Assembly (NCBI RefSeq): GCF_024297145.1
Contig: NZ_JANCTC010000001.1
Span: 248,001-312,000, forward strand
Direction: 5' to 3'
Source: Mesorhizobium sp. LMG 17147
GTDB taxonomy: Bacteria; Pseudomonadota; Alphaproteobacteria; Rhizobiales; Rhizobiaceae
Length of the DNA stretch: 64,000 bases
The position numbers and the translations under genes were made by a program. A model generated the notes under the pieces. It was not told the origin of the DNA, searched no databases, and worked only from the letters and a program-made list of their open reading frames with translations. Positions 1 to 9,457 of this stretch are shown in pieces. Position 1 is the first letter of the stretch. Every line of letters begins with the position of its first letter.

Positions 1-7
1 GTGATAC

Positions 8-844
8 GTGAAGGTCTCGATTATCCTCGCCCCCTATGACAGCGGGCACTATCACGAAGGGTGCGGCCAGGGGCCGGACGCCATTGTCGGCGGTGGGCTC
101 GTCGAAGCCCTGACCGTGGCCGGCCATGACGTCGCCGTCGAAGATATCGGCAAGGTCGGAGACGAGCAGGGGCGCGAAATTGCAACCGGCTTCGCCGTCT
201 GCAACGCCGTCGCGGCCAAGGTCGGCCTCGCCCGCGATGGAGGACGCTTCCCGATTATCCTTGCTGGAAATTGCCTGACCGCCGCCGGTGCGGTCGCCGG
301 TGAAGCCGCGGATTCGATCATCTGGATCGACCAGCATGGCGATCTCAACACGCCGGAGACGTCGGCCTACGGCTTTCTCGATGGCATGGCGCTGGCGGCG
401 ACGCTCGGGCTCTGCTGGCGTCCTATGGTGGCAGCGATTCCGGGGTTCCGGCCGATAGACCCGGCGCGCTGCATGCTGGTCGATGCCCGCGACCTCGATC
501 CCGACGAAAAGCGCCTGCTGGAAACCTTGCCGATCGTGCGCACCGAATGTGCCGGTGCACTCGATATGATCGGAAAGCTCACGGCGACAGGGACTGTGCG
601 GGCGCATTTGCATCTCGACCTGGACGTCGTCGATCCGAATGTGCTGCAGGTGAACCGCTACACGCATCCGGGCGGTCCGAGCCCGGAACAGTTACGGCAG
701 CTTGCCTGCGGACTGGCCAGGTCCATCCCGATCGTCGGCGTTACGCTCTCGGCCTACGACCCGGCCTTTGATTCCCAGTCCGAGGTTCCGCCCGTCGTCG
801 GCCAGCTGCTCGTCGACTTTCTTGCGGCGATCGAGAGGATCTGA
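8..844 (+). CDS. Arginase/ureohydrolase-family protein with Cys replacing a metal-ligand His
   Basis: 278 residues of arginase fold. The second and third metal motifs are clear: DQHGDLN near residue 110, followed by a TPET segment, and HLDLDVVDP near 203. The first motif, GGDHS in classic arginases, reads AGNCLTA near residue 86, so the His ligand is replaced by Cys. DcsB, the hydroxyarginine hydrolase of D-cycloserine synthesis, is known for such a His-to-Cys change. The GTG start at 8 follows a TGA at 2-4 that may end hisA, and the stop overlaps the hisF ATG by one base, so it is translated within the his operon. The family is secure; the substrate (a guanidino compound or an amidine) is unknown. 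Confidence 0.8.
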   Translation: MKVSIILAPYDSGHYHEGCGQGPDAIVGGGLVEALTVAGHDVAVEDIGKVGDEQGREIATGFAVCNAVAAKVGLARDGGRFPIILAGNCLTAAGAVAGEAADSIIWIDQHGDLNTPETSAYGFLDGMALAATLGLCWRPMVAAIPGFRPIDPARCMLVDARDLDPDEKRLLETLPIVRTECAGALDMIGKLTATGTVRAHLHLDLDVVDPNVLQVNRYTHPGGPSPEQLRQLACGLARSIPIVGVTLSAYDPAFDSQSEVPPVVGQLLVDFLAAIERI

Positions 845-1635
845 TGCTGAAAGCCCGCGTCATCCCCTGTCTGGATGTCAAGAACGGCCGTGTCGTCAAG
901 GGCGTCAATTTCGTCGACCTGGTCGATGCCGGCGATCCCGTCGAAGCGGCAAAAGCCTATGACGCGGCCGGCGCCGACGAGCTCTGCTTTCTCGACATCA
1001 CCGCCTCGTCGGAAAACCGCGAGACCATTTTCGATGTCGTCGCCCGCACCGCCGAACAATGTTTCATGCCGCTGACCGTTGGCGGTGGCGTCCGTCAGGT
1101 CGCCGACATCAGGAAGCTGCTGTTGGCCGGCGCCGACAAGGTGTCGATCAACACGGCGGCGGTGAAGACCCCAAATTTTGTCGCCGAAGCGGCGGACAAA
1201 TTCGGCAACCAATGCATCGTCGTCGCCATCGATGCCAAGAAAGTGTCCGCTGCGGGCGAGGCCGATCGCTGGGAGATATTCACCCATGGCGGCCGCGAGA
1301 AGACCGGCATCGACGCCGTCGAGTTCGCTCGGCGAGTGGTCGATCTCGGCGCCGGCGAGATCCTGCTGACATCGATGGACCGCGACGGCACCAAGGCCGG
1401 CTACGACATAGCACTTACCCGCGCGGTCGCCGACGCCGTACGCGTGCCGGTCATCGCTTCCGGCGGCGTCGGCACGCTCGACCACCTTGTCGAAGGCATT
1501 CGCGACGGCCATGCCGGCGCGGTGCTGGCGGCGTCGATCTTCCATTTCGGCACCTACAGCATCGCCGAGGCCAAGCTGCACATGGCTCAGGCCGGACTGC
1601 CGATGCGGCTGGACTCGCCGGGTAATCGGTCCTAG
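844..1635 (+). CDS. hisF: Imidazole glycerol phosphate synthase, cyclase subunit HisF
   Basis: 263 residues, normal for HisF, a TIM barrel. It turns PRFAR plus ammonia delivered by HisH into IGP and AICAR in histidine biosynthesis. The N-terminus [14 protein letters not shown] carries the first catalytic aspartate (Asp11 type), the second (Asp130 type) is in VVAIDAKK, and the phosphate loops TVGGGVR and ASGGVG are present. The start overlaps the stop of the arginase-like gene. The TAG stop is followed by AGCCTTTCCGG, which resembles the edge of the interspersed repeats seen elsewhere in the window. Confidence 0.97.
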   Translation: MLKARVIPCLDVKNGRVVKGVNFVDLVDAGDPVEAAKAYDAAGADELCFLDITASSENRETIFDVVARTAEQCFMPLTVGGGVRQVADIRKLLLAGADKVSINTAAVKTPNFVAEAADKFGNQCIVVAIDAKKVSAAGEADRWEIFTHGGREKTGIDAVEFARRVVDLGAGEILLTSMDRDGTKAGYDIALTRAVADAVRVPVIASGGVGTLDHLVEGIRDGHAGAVLAASIFHFGTYSIAEAKLHMAQAGLPMRLDSPGNRS

Positions 1636-1659
1636 AGCCTTTCCGGCTAAGAAGAGGCT

Positions 1660-1998
1660 GTGAACGCCGTCATGACCGAGTTCTCGCTCTCCGATCTGGA
1701 GAAGATTATTGGCGAACGCGCGCGCTCCGGCGATCCGGATTCGTGGACGGCCAAGCTCTTTCAGCGCGGCATGAGCAAGGCAGCGCAGAAACTCGGCGAA
1801 GAGGCAGTCGAAACGGTGATCGCAGCCGTCAGCGCCGACCGGGACGCGCTTGTTTCGGAAAGCGCCGATCTCATCTATCATTGGCTTGTCGTTCTCGGCA
1901 TAGCGGACATTCCGCTGAGCGATGTGCTCAACGAGCTTGAACGCCGCACCGGTCGTTCAGGCATCGCCGAAAAGGCGTCTCGGCTGGACCGGGGCTGA
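1660..1998 (+). CDS. hisE: Phosphoribosyl-ATP pyrophosphatase HisE
   Basis: 112 residues from GTG 1660; an in-frame ATG at 1672 ([11 protein letters not shown]) is an equally good start. It hydrolyses phosphoribosyl-ATP to phosphoribosyl-AMP, the second step of histidine synthesis. The all-alpha MazG-like fold shows in [20 protein letters not shown], with the metal-binding glutamates in EEAVE and the aspartate in ESADLIYHW. It lies 24 bases after hisF, in the usual alphaproteobacterial order hisF-hisE-coaA. Confidence 0.95.
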   Translation: MNAVMTEFSLSDLEKIIGERARSGDPDSWTAKLFQRGMSKAAQKLGEEAVETVIAAVSADRDALVSESADLIYHWLVVLGIADIPLSDVLNELERRTGRSGIAEKASRLDRG

Positions 1999-2016
1999 TC
2001 GCTGCGGAGGAACTCG

Positions 2017-2976
2017 ATGGACCAGCTCGCTCCTACCGAGAAGTATTCACCCTATCGTTTCTTCTCGGCCGAGCAATGGTCGCGGTTCCGCGCCGATACG
2101 CCGATGACCCTCACCGAGGACGAGGTCCGCCGTCTGCGGTCGCTGAACGATCCGGTCGATCTCCACGAGGTCGAGCGCATCTATCTTTCGATGTCGCGGC
2201 TGTTGTCGGCTCATGTCGAAGCCAGTCAACTCCTGTTCAGGCAGCGCCAGGCCTTCTTCAACGCGCTGGACGCGGCCAAGACACCGTTCATCATCGGCAT
2301 TGCCGGTTCCGTCGCGGTCGGCAAATCGACCACGGCGCGCGTGCTAAAGGAGCTGCTGGCGCGCTGGCCGTCGAGTCCCAAGGTCGACCTGGTCACCACC
2401 GACGGCTTCCTGCTGCCGAACGAAGTCCTGCGCCGCAACAATCTGATGGAGCGCAAGGGCTTTCCCGACAGCTACGACGTCGGCGCGCTGCTGCGTTTCC
2501 TGTCCGGCATCAAATCGGCGCAGCGCAACGTCCGCGCGCCAGTCTATTCGCACCTGACCTATGACGTCATTCCGGGCGCGTTCCAAACCATCGACCGGCC
2601 CGACATCCTGATCTTCGAAGGTATTAACGTCCTGCAGCCGGGCAAGCTGCCGAAGGACGGCAAGATCGTGCCTTTCCTGTCGGATTTCTTCGACTTTGCC
2701 ATCTACATCGATGCGGAGGAGGCGCTGATCCATCACTGGTATATCGCCCGCTTCATGCGGTTGCGCGAAACCGCCTTCCGCGACCCGGCCTCCTTCTTTC
2801 ACCGCTATTCGCAACTTTCCGAGGATGCGGCCCGCGCCATCGCCGAGGGTCTGTGGACCAACATCAACCTGAAGAATCTGCGCGAGAATATATTGCCGAC
2901 CCGCGCCCGAGCCGATCTCATCCTGCGCAAGGGCGCCAACCATCTGGTCGAGGAAGTGGCGCTCAGGAAACTGTAA
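2017..2976 (+). CDS. coaA: Pantothenate kinase, type I
   Basis: 319 residues, typical of bacterial type I CoaA. It phosphorylates pantothenate, the first committed and feedback-regulated step of CoA synthesis. The Walker A loop [14 protein letters not shown] lies near residue 96 and is followed by the family segments [10 protein letters not shown] and RKGFPDSYD, and by YDVIPG. A GGAGG ribosome site lies 8 bases before the ATG. It starts 18 bases after hisE, so it probably shares the his transcript. Confidence 0.97.
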   Translation: MDQLAPTEKYSPYRFFSAEQWSRFRADTPMTLTEDEVRRLRSLNDPVDLHEVERIYLSMSRLLSAHVEASQLLFRQRQAFFNALDAAKTPFIIGIAGSVAVGKSTTARVLKELLARWPSSPKVDLVTTDGFLLPNEVLRRNNLMERKGFPDSYDVGALLRFLSGIKSAQRNVRAPVYSHLTYDVIPGAFQTIDRPDILIFEGINVLQPGKLPKDGKIVPFLSDFFDFAIYIDAEEALIHHWYIARFMRLRETAFRDPASFFHRYSQLSEDAARAIAEGLWTNINLKNLRENILPTRARADLILRKGANHLVEEVALRKL

Positions 2977-3054
2977 CGGCGCGGTTAACGGCGCCTTAGG
3001 CTATCCCGGCTAGTGTTCGATGGGCAATTCCAGCGGATCTGTCGGGAGCAGTCT

Positions 3055-4095
3055 GTGATCAACGCGAGCAGTACCGGAGTTCGTGCGACGCAGCTCCGCT
3101 ATTCCCTGGTCATTCCGATCTTCAACGAGGAGGCGGTTCTTCCACTCCTTATCCGGCGAATAGTCGCCCTGCTCGACGTGCTGGACGCACCGGCAGAGGC
3201 TATTTTCGTCGACGACGGCAGTACCGACACGAGTGTGATCTACCTGCGTGGGATGGTTGCCGAGGAGCCACGCTTCCGGCTGATCGAACTGTCGCGCAAT
3301 TTCGGGCACCAGATTGCAATTACGGCCGGCATGGATGCGGCTGCCGGCGAAGCCGTGGTGGTCATGGATGCCGACCTCCAGGATCCCCCGGAAGTCGTTC
3401 TCCAACTGGTGGAAAAGTGGAAGGAGGGCTATGAAATCGTCTACGCGAGGCGTATGCGGCGCGAAGGCGAAACCTGGTTCAAACGGCTGACAGCCAGCAT
3501 CTTCTACCGGCTGATGGAGAAGATGACTTCGGTCGACATTCCCCGCGACGTTGGCGATTTCCGACTAATCGGCCGCAAGGCTCTCGATACGTTCAAGCAG
3601 ATGCCGGAGCGCAACCGTTTCGTGCGCGGCATGTTCGGTTGGATGGGATTCAAGCAGACGGCGGTTTCATTCGAGCGACCGGCGCGCGCCGCAGGTGAAA
3701 CAAAGTATCCTTTCTGGAAGATGCTCCGCCTGGCTGTCCACGGGGTCATCGGCTTTTCGGAAAAACCATTGCGTGTGGCGCTCTGGGCCGGGCTCGCTAT
3801 CTCGGGGGTAGCCGCGCTGCTCGGGCTCTTCGCCGTGGCTTCCTGGGCATTCAGTTTCGGTGTTGTCCAAGGCTGGACGTCGACAGTTGTTATTGTTTCC
3901 TTCTTGTCGGGGATCAACCTGTTCATGACCGGTATCGTCGGCCTCTATGTTGGCGGGATCCACTCCGAGATCAAGCGCCGGCCGCTCTACGTCATTGATC
4001 GCCTTACTGGCTTCGAGGACGCGCTCCGGGCGGAAGTCGACAATCGAAACACCGAGGCGACGTTGTCGGCGTCACGCGACAGAAGGTTTGGTTGA
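3055..4095 (+). CDS. Family 2 glycosyltransferase with C-terminal membrane helices (GtrB/DPM1-like)
   Basis: 346 residues from GTG 3055, chosen because GGGAG lies 7 bases upstream; an in-frame GTG at 3013 has no ribosome site. The GT-A domain has SLVIPIFNEE, VDDGSTDTS and MDADLQDPPE, the nucleotide and metal contacts of family 2. Two C-terminal helices (about residues 245-275 and 285-310) precede a GGIHSEIKRRP tail, as in GtrB/ArnC-type enzymes that load a sugar on undecaprenyl phosphate. The stop overlaps the next ATG as TGATG. The sugar is not predictable from the sequence. Confidence 0.9.
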   Translation: MINASSTGVRATQLRYSLVIPIFNEEAVLPLLIRRIVALLDVLDAPAEAIFVDDGSTDTSVIYLRGMVAEEPRFRLIELSRNFGHQIAITAGMDAAAGEAVVVMDADLQDPPEVVLQLVEKWKEGYEIVYARRMRREGETWFKRLTASIFYRLMEKMTSVDIPRDVGDFRLIGRKALDTFKQMPERNRFVRGMFGWMGFKQTAVSFERPARAAGETKYPFWKMLRLAVHGVIGFSEKPLRVALWAGLAISGVAALLGLFAVASWAFSFGVVQGWTSTVVIVSFLSGINLFMTGIVGLYVGGIHSEIKRRPLYVIDRLTGFEDALRAEVDNRNTEATLSASRDRRFG

Positions 4096-4787
4096 TGGCC
4101 GAACTCTTCGATCAATATCGCACCACCTATAACAGGACGGTCGACGACTCGATCAGGTTCTCCGGGCTGAAGCATGACTTCTTCCTGCAGGCCAAGTTGG
4201 CTCCTCTCGCCGACCTGATCGCGACACGCGGTATCGCGAGGCGCGACGGCAGCGTTCGGGCGCTTGATGTCGGCTGCGGGATCGGCGCGCTGCATCCTTA
4301 CGTGAAGCCGCTTTTTCCAGACCTTCACGGCTGCGACATTTCGAGGGAATCCATCGCCCGGGCGCGTGAGGAAAACCCCTGGGTCACCTATGCCGACTAC
4401 ACGGCTCCCGTGCTGCCTTACGCGGATGGCACATTCGACCTCGCATTCGCCGTTTGCGTCGTCCATCATGTGCCGCCCGAACATTGGTCGAGCTTCGTTT
4501 GCGAGATGCGGCGCGTCGTGCGGCCCGGCGGCGTCGTGTCGGTTATCGAGCACAACCCGTACAATCCGCTGACACGCCTTGCCGTGCTTCGCTGCCCATT
4601 CGATGAAGACGCCATGCTGATCAGTCGCCGCAAAGCCGGCCGTCTCCTGGAGGCGGCTGGCCTCACACAGGTTGCAGGCAGGCATTTCCTGATGTTTCCC
4701 TTCGCGAATTCCGTCGCGCGCAGGGTCGAGGGCTGGCTCTCAAATCTGCCGCTCGGTGCGCAATATGTGTGCAGCGGCCGTGTTTAG
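4095..4787 (+). CDS. Class I SAM-dependent methyltransferase
   Basis: 230 residues from ATG 4095, translationally coupled to the glycosyltransferase by TGATG. Motif I is ALDVGCGIGALHPYV (about residue 56), followed by the acidic SAM contact HGCDISRESI and DLAFAVCVVHHV. This is a methyltransferase-11 pattern, like enzymes that methylate lipid-linked sugars or small molecules. The context, between a membrane glycosyltransferase and a GtrA protein, suggests modification of a lipid-linked sugar or its acceptor. The substrate is inferred only. Confidence 0.85.
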   Translation: MAELFDQYRTTYNRTVDDSIRFSGLKHDFFLQAKLAPLADLIATRGIARRDGSVRALDVGCGIGALHPYVKPLFPDLHGCDISRESIARAREENPWVTYADYTAPVLPYADGTFDLAFAVCVVHHVPPEHWSSFVCEMRRVVRPGGVVSVIEHNPYNPLTRLAVLRCPFDEDAMLISRRKAGRLLEAAGLTQVAGRHFLMFPFANSVARRVEGWLSNLPLGAQYVCSGRV

Positions 4788-5214
4788 CGCCGGTTCGGGC
4801 TTCAGACTTGCAAAGCGGCCGGCGCGTTTCCTGATTATCGGCGTTGGCGCGACTCTGCTCTACGCACTGCTTGCCGCGGTATTTTCGATGGGGGACGCGG
4901 TGTCGATGCGGCCGGCTTCGGCCTCGGTGCTCGCTTATGCCATCGCGGCCCTCTTCTCCTACGCCGGCCACAAGTATTTTACTTTCGCTTCCAACGGGGC
5001 GCATCGTTTCGAGGCGCCTCGCTTTTTCGTGCTGACATTGCTTGGTCTGGCGGTGTCATTTCTTCTGCCCGCCGTGTTGTCCGGGATTCTGGGCCTGCAG
5101 GCGCAGATTCCGATTGTGTTGACATGCATCGTGGTCCCGCTCGTCAACTATGTGGTGCTTCGCCACTGGGTATTCGCCAGTGCCTGCCTCGGCTTGCGGA
5201 ACGGCTCGAGATGA
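4756..5214 (+). CDS. GtrA/DPMS-like polytopic membrane protein
   Basis: 152 residues with four predicted membrane helices (FLIIGVGATLLYALLAAVF, ASASVLAYAIAALFSY, FFVLTLLGLAVSFLLPAV and IPIVLTCIVVPLVNYVVL). The GHKYFTF and RHWVF signatures are typical of GtrA, a family thought to flip undecaprenyl-phosphate-linked sugars. The start (GTG 4756 or ATG 4765) lies inside the end of the methyltransferase gene in another frame, which implies coupled translation. With the two upstream genes it forms a compact cassette. Confidence 0.85.
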   Translation: MRNMCAAAVFSAGSGFRLAKRPARFLIIGVGATLLYALLAAVFSMGDAVSMRPASASVLAYAIAALFSYAGHKYFTFASNGAHRFEAPRFFVLTLLGLAVSFLLPAVLSGILGLQAQIPIVLTCIVVPLVNYVVLRHWVFASACLGLRNGSR

Positions 5215-5388
5215 TGCGATTCCCAGACCGCCCGAGATCGGCTGTTGGCGCTCCAGGCCTGGCGTGCGCGCAACGATGCAACGCACCGCCAGGCTCCGGG
5301 CTTGCAACCCTGGCCGGGCAGTGCCCTGCTGCTGGCCAAACGCTACAACGGCGGTCGTGGTACTGGCACCCCCGGGCACCCGAACAGC

Positions 5389-6006
5389 CTATTTCGGCGT
5401 CGTCACCCGCCTCAGCGTCAGATTGATCCGCCCGCCGTTCTTCAACAAGGCCGAGGTCGAGGGGTAGATACGGTCGACGCCGTGAAAGCAGAGCCGCCCT
5501 TCGCCGCCAAGCACGACGACGTCGCCGCTCTTCAGCCTGAACGATTTGGTGGCGCCGTCGCGCGTCGTCTGGCCGACCCGGAACAGGCAATCATCGCCGA
5601 GCGAGACCGAGACGACAGGCGCGGAGAAATCGCTCTCGTCGCGGTCCTGGTGAAGACCCATCTTGGCATCCTGCGAATAGAAATTGACCAGGCAGGCCTC
5701 CGGCGGGTGCGCATAGGCAGATACGTCCCGCCACAGATCGAGCAGCATCTCCGGGATCGGAGGCCAGGGCATTCCGGTCACCGGGTGGGTCGGCTGGTAG
5801 CGATAGCCGTGCTCCTTGTCGGTGACCCAGCCCAGCGGGCCGCAATTGGTCATGCGCACGCTCATCTCCTTGCCGGTACGCGGCATTGCCGGCACGAACA
5901 GCGGGGCTTCCTCCACGACTTTCCTGATATCTTCCACCAGCACTTCCTGCATGGCGCGCGACAGGTGGCCGGGCATATGGCGGACGCCTTTGGGCAGTAC
6001 GAGCAT
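5389..6006 (-). CDS. alkB: AlkB-family DNA repair dioxygenase
   Basis: 205 residues. This Fe(II)/2-oxoglutarate dioxygenase oxidatively demethylates N1-methyladenine and N3-methylcytosine. The iron triad is visible as the HxD of MGLHQDRDESDF and the later His of LCFHGVDRI; the 2-oxoglutarate arginines lie in GGRINLTLRRV. NFYSQDAKMG and SVSLGDDCLFR are typical of bacterial AlkB. It converges on the GtrA gene; the 174 bases between them hold no further gene I can recognise. Confidence 0.93.
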   Translation of the reverse strand: MLVLPKGVRHMPGHLSRAMQEVLVEDIRKVVEEAPLFVPAMPRTGKEMSVRMTNCGPLGWVTDKEHGYRYQPTHPVTGMPWPPIPEMLLDLWRDVSAYAHPPEACLVNFYSQDAKMGLHQDRDESDFSAPVVSVSLGDDCLFRVGQTTRDGATKSFRLKSGDVVVLGGEGRLCFHGVDRIYPSTSALLKNGGRINLTLRRVTTPK

Positions 6007-6137
6007 CGCGTCGCTTGATCCGTTGGTCTGGAAAATCAGAATGCCACCGTCAAACGAAAACGGCGACCCGAAAGCAGCTTCCGACAGTAGCTGCGCACTT
6101 TACGCCGGCGATCTGAGATCCGAAGCCGCTTCGGCTG

Positions 6138-6575
6138 TCACTCATCCTCAACCCGGCCGCGCATTTTCTTGATCGAGCCGCGCCCGGCCTTGCTCTTGAG
6201 CCGTCTTTCGACCGCGCCTTTGGATGGCCTGGTCTTCTTGCGCGGCGGCGGCGGTGGTTCGGCGGCCTTGGCAACCAATGCCGTCAGCCGCGCCCGGGCG
6301 TCCGCCCGGTTCTGCTCCTGGGTGCGGAAGTGTCCGGCTTCGATGACGATGACGCCGTCCTTGGTGGCGCGCTGGCCGGCAAGCTCGATGGTCCGCTCGC
6401 GCACCCGCTCCGACAGGCCAGCCGCATTGGCGGCATCGAAGCGCAATTGCACCGCCGTCGCCACCTTGTTGACGTTCTGGCCTCCCGGGCCGGACGAACG
6501 GATGAAGTCCTCGTGCAGGTCGGCCGGATTAATCACCGCATCGTCGGTGATGATGATCTTGTCGTCGGCGTTCAT
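6138..6575 (-). CDS. arfB: Alternative ribosome-rescue factor ArfB (YaeJ-type hydrolase)
   Basis: 145 residues, the normal length for ArfB. It releases peptides from ribosomes stalled without a stop codon. The catalytic loop SSGPGGQNVNK places GGQ at residues 31-33, and no codon-recognition domain precedes it. The basic tail (KKTRPSKGAVERRLKSKAGR) matches the part that enters the empty mRNA channel. It lies downstream of the pckA terminator, so it probably has its own promoter. Confidence 0.95.
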   Translation of the reverse strand: MNADDKIIITDDAVINPADLHEDFIRSSGPGGQNVNKVATAVQLRFDAANAAGLSERVRERTIELAGQRATKDGVIVIEAGHFRTQEQNRADARARLTALVAKAAEPPPPPRKKTRPSKGAVERRLKSKAGRGSIKKMRGRVEDE

Positions 6576-6598
6576 GCCGCAGTCATGGCGCGGCAGGC

Positions 6599-6632
6599 GG
6601 AAAAAGAAAAGGCCCGATCGAAGCCGGGCCTT
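6599..6632 (-). terminator. Rho-independent terminator of pckA
   Basis: On the minus strand, 22 bases after the pckA stop, AAGGCCCG pairs with CGGGCCTT around a 7-8 base loop and is followed by TTTTCTTTTT. Confidence 0.9.
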
Positions 6633-6654
6633 GAAGCATCACCAGGGGCGACGG

Positions 6655-8265
6655 CTATTCAGCCGCTACCTGCATGCGTGGTGCGGCGCCGAGCACGGTG
6701 GCGTCGACATGGGCTTCGAACTTTTCGAAATTGTCGACGAACATGCCGACCAGCCTTGCCGCCTGCCGGTCGTAGGCGGGCTTGTCGACCCAGGTCGACC
6801 TCGGGTCAAGAATGGCGCGGTCGACGCCGGCAACCGTCACCGGTACGTCAAAACCGAAATTGGCGTCGGTGCGGAAGTCGGCCGCTTTCAGCGAGCCGTC
6901 GAGCGCCGCCGCAAGCAGCGCCCGCGTTGCCTTGATCGGCATCCGCTTGCCGGTGCCGTAGGCGCCGCCGGTCCAGCCGGTGTTGACCAGCCAGCAATCG
7001 ACACCGTGGCGGGCGATGAGCTCGCGCAGCAGATTGCCGTATTCCGACGGATGCCGCGGCATGAACGGTGCGCCGAAGCATGTCGAAAATGTCGCTTCGG
7101 GTTCGGTAACGCCCTTCTCGGTCCCGGCCACCTTGGCGGTATAGCCGGAGAGGAAATGATACATCGCCTGCGCCGGGGTCAGGCGCGCGATCGGCGGCAT
7201 CACGCCGAATGCGTCGGCGGTCAGCATGATGATGTTCTTCGGGTGGCTGGCGCGCCCCGTCTTGCTGGCGTTCGGGATGAAATGGAGCGGGTAGGCGCAG
7301 CGCGTGTTTTCGGTCAGCCCGCCGTCGTCGAAATCCGGCACGCGGCCGGCGTCGAGCGCCACATTCTCCAGCACGGTGCCGAAGCGCTGGGTGGTGGCGA
7401 AGATCTCCGGCTCGGCTTCGGCCGAAAGCTTGATCGTCTTGGCATAGCAGCCGCCTTCGAAATTGAAGATGCCGTGCGGTCCCCAGCCATGCTCGTCGTC
7501 GCCGACCAGCGTGCGCGACGGGTCGGCCGACAGCGTCGTCTTGCCGGTCCCGGAAAGGCCGAAGAAAACGGCCGCGTCGCCGGCGGGCCCTTCATTGGCC
7601 GAGCAATGCATCGGCATGACGCCTTTTGTCGGCAGCAGATAGTTGAGCACGGTGAACACCGACTTCTTCATCTCGCCGGCATAGGAGGTACCGCCAATCA
7701 ACACGATCATGCGCGAAAGATCGACCGCGATCACCGTTTCGCCGCGCGTGCCGTGGCGGGCGGGATCGGCGCGGAACGACGGCAGGTCGATTATCGTCAA
7801 ATAGGGCACGAAATGCTTGAGTTCGGCGGCTGCAGGCCGGATGAGCAGATTGCGGATGAACAAGGAGTGCCAGGCAAGCTCCGTGATCACCCTGGTCGGC
7901 AGCTTCAGTTCCTCGTCGGCACCGCCGACCAGGTCCTGCACATAAAGGTCCTTTCCAGCCGCATGGGCGCGAAAATCGGCAAGCAGCGTATCGAACTGGA
8001 TCGGCGAAATCGCCTTGTTGTTGTCCCACCATACATGCGGCGCGGTGCTTTCGTCGCGCACCACGAATTTGTCCCTGGGCGAGCGGCCGGTGTGTTGCCC
8101 GGTCTCGGCGGCAAGCGCGCCATGCGCGGTGAGTCGGGCCTCGCCACGGCGGATTGCCTCCTCGTAGAGCGCGGCCGCGCCGAAATTATAGCGCACCACG
8201 CCAGTGGTTCTCAGGCCGATCCGATCGATTGCACATGCAGGATTGCGTTTGCCGGCTTCCGACAT
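6655..8265 (-). CDS. pckA: Phosphoenolpyruvate carboxykinase (ATP)
   Basis: 536 residues, standard for the ATP enzyme that makes PEP from oxaloacetate in gluconeogenesis. The kinase-1a P-loop [16 protein letters not shown] lies near residue 229, preceded by MHCSANEG and followed by [20 protein letters not shown] carries the Mn-site lysine. The ATG is preceded by GAAGGGAC. It is transcribed divergently from chvI across an AT-rich region holding LacI-like operator candidates, and ends in a clear terminator. Rhizobia need it to grow on dicarboxylates. Confidence 0.98.
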   Translation of the reverse strand: MSEAGKRNPACAIDRIGLRTTGVVRYNFGAAALYEEAIRRGEARLTAHGALAAETGQHTGRSPRDKFVVRDESTAPHVWWDNNKAISPIQFDTLLADFRAHAAGKDLYVQDLVGGADEELKLPTRVITELAWHSLFIRNLLIRPAAAELKHFVPYLTIIDLPSFRADPARHGTRGETVIAVDLSRMIVLIGGTSYAGEMKKSVFTVLNYLLPTKGVMPMHCSANEGPAGDAAVFFGLSGTGKTTLSADPSRTLVGDDEHGWGPHGIFNFEGGCYAKTIKLSAEAEPEIFATTQRFGTVLENVALDAGRVPDFDDGGLTENTRCAYPLHFIPNASKTGRASHPKNIIMLTADAFGVMPPIARLTPAQAMYHFLSGYTAKVAGTEKGVTEPEATFSTCFGAPFMPRHPSEYGNLLRELIARHGVDCWLVNTGWTGGAYGTGKRMPIKATRALLAAALDGSLKAADFRTDANFGFDVPVTVAGVDRAILDPRSTWVDKPAYDRQAARLVGMFVDNFEKFEAHVDATVLGAAPRMQVAAE

Positions 8266-8607
8266 GGGTGTCCCTTCTTCGATTTACCGCGTCTTTACCG
8301 GCGAATTCCGGAAACCCCATTGCAGGAGCTAATAACGTCAAAACCAGAAAAGGCGAATGATATCAAATCATTAATCGATTTAAATATTTTGAAAGTTGTT
8401 TAAATCGTTTATATGTGCAAAAACACTGATGGTTGCCCAAAGGATTGGCAATGTTCATTCGTCCAATCCATATCGAGGTACAATTGTGGCCGCCGGCGTG
8501 CCGCGCGTGACAGCGGATAAAGCCTATGCCACATTTTGTACCTAATTTGTCCTGCAAAAGCCCCTTCTCGACGAAAGAAGGGACAGCTCATGAGGGAGCC
8601 GCTTGAA
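8266..8607. promoter_or_regulatory. Divergent pckA/chvI promoter region with LacI-type operator candidates
   Basis: A 342-base gap without a gene between two divergent starts. It is markedly AT-rich from about 8340 to 8420. Two CG-centred near-palindromes are visible, TTAATCGATTTAA around 8371-8383 and GTTTAAATCGTTTATATG at 8398-8415. A perfect 9-base inverted repeat, CGATTTAAA (8376-8384) with TTTAAATCG (8399-8407), links them. CG-centred operators are typical of LacI/GalR regulators; PckR is the known LacI-family regulator of pckA in Sinorhizobium. The PckR assignment is inference. Confidence 0.55.
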
Positions 8608-9309
8608 ATGGCAACAATCGCGCTTGTCGACGACGATCGCAACATTCTGACTTCGGTTTCGATCGCCCTCGAATCCGAGGGTTATCGGGTCGAAACCTAC
8701 ACGGATGGGGCATCGGCGCTGGAGGGACTGGCGGCGCGCCCGCCGAACCTCGCCATCCTCGACATCAAGATGCCGCGCATGGACGGCATGGAGTTGCTGC
8801 GCCGGATGCGTCAGAAATCCGACCTGCCGGTGATCTTCCTGACCTCCAAGGACGATGAGATCGATGAACTGTTCGGCCTCAAGATGGGCGCCGACGACTT
8901 CATCCGCAAACCCTTCTCGCAGCGTCTTCTGGTCGAACGCGTCCGCGCCGTGCTGCGCCGCGCCAGCACCCGCGAGGCGGCGGCCAAGGCGCCCAACCAG
9001 CAGGCTCGGTCGCTTGAGCGCGGCCAGCTTGTCATGGATCAGGAGCGCCACACCTGCACCTGGAAGGGCGAGCCGGTGACGCTGACCGTCACCGAGTTCC
9101 TCATCCTGCATTCCCTGGCACAGCGACCGGGCGTCGTAAAAAGCCGTGATGCGCTGATGGATTCCGCTTATGATGAGCAGGTCTATGTCGATGACCGCAC
9201 CATTGACAGTCACATCAAGCGGCTGCGCAAGAAGTTCAAGGCCGTCGATGATGACTTCGAAATGATCGAAACCCTTTACGGAGTCGGGTATCGGTTCCGC
9301 GAAGCATGA
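8608..9309 (+). CDS. chvI: Response regulator ChvI
   Basis: 233 residues of OmpR type: receiver domain ([20 protein letters not shown], phospho-aspartate in [12 protein letters not shown], Lys in FIRKPFS), then a winged helix (about 140-230) ending LYGVGYRF. With ChvG it forms the acid/envelope-stress system needed for rhizobial symbiosis. ATG 8608 is preferred: AGGGAG lies 9 bases upstream and known ChvI proteins begin with this short [10 protein letters not shown] end. In-frame ATG 8590 is an alternative. chvG follows after a repeat-containing gap. Confidence 0.95.
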   Translation: MATIALVDDDRNILTSVSIALESEGYRVETYTDGASALEGLAARPPNLAILDIKMPRMDGMELLRRMRQKSDLPVIFLTSKDDEIDELFGLKMGADDFIRKPFSQRLLVERVRAVLRRASTREAAAKAPNQQARSLERGQLVMDQERHTCTWKGEPVTLTVTEFLILHSLAQRPGVVKSRDALMDSAYDEQVYVDDRTIDSHIKRLRKKFKAVDDDFEMIETLYGVGYRFREA

Positions 9310-9440
9310 ATAGGCAGTAGGCAGTAGGGAATAGTCGGTAGTCAGTTTTGAATGATGCGAGCGGCCACCCATGCATCGCCGCGATCTCGGTCAACCATTT
9401 CTCTATTCCTGCTGCCTACTCACTACTCACTAATTACCGA
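9308..9440. repeat. Imperfect inverted repeat in the chvI-chvG gap
   Basis: The left arm, 9308-9334, is a run of TAGGCAGTAGGCAGTAGGG units. The right arm, 9413-9440, read on the other strand gives AGTAGGCAGCAGGAATAG. The arms match over about 18 bases with one mismatch and one gap, so the transcript between chvI and chvG could fold into a large hairpin. The units themselves are 7-base tandem copies of TAGGCAG or TAGTCGG type. Confidence 0.7.
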
Positions 9441-9457
9441 GCGGGAGCTGCTATTCG

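Noticed and set aside
5215..5388. A small gene between the GtrA and alkB genes
   Set aside because: Short frames in this 174-base gap have no start with a ribosome site and no coding-like composition.
6169..8403. A 744-codon open frame on the plus strand opposite pckA and arfB
   Set aside because: It is antisense to two well-recognised genes, has no family likeness, and arises from the strong GC third-position bias.
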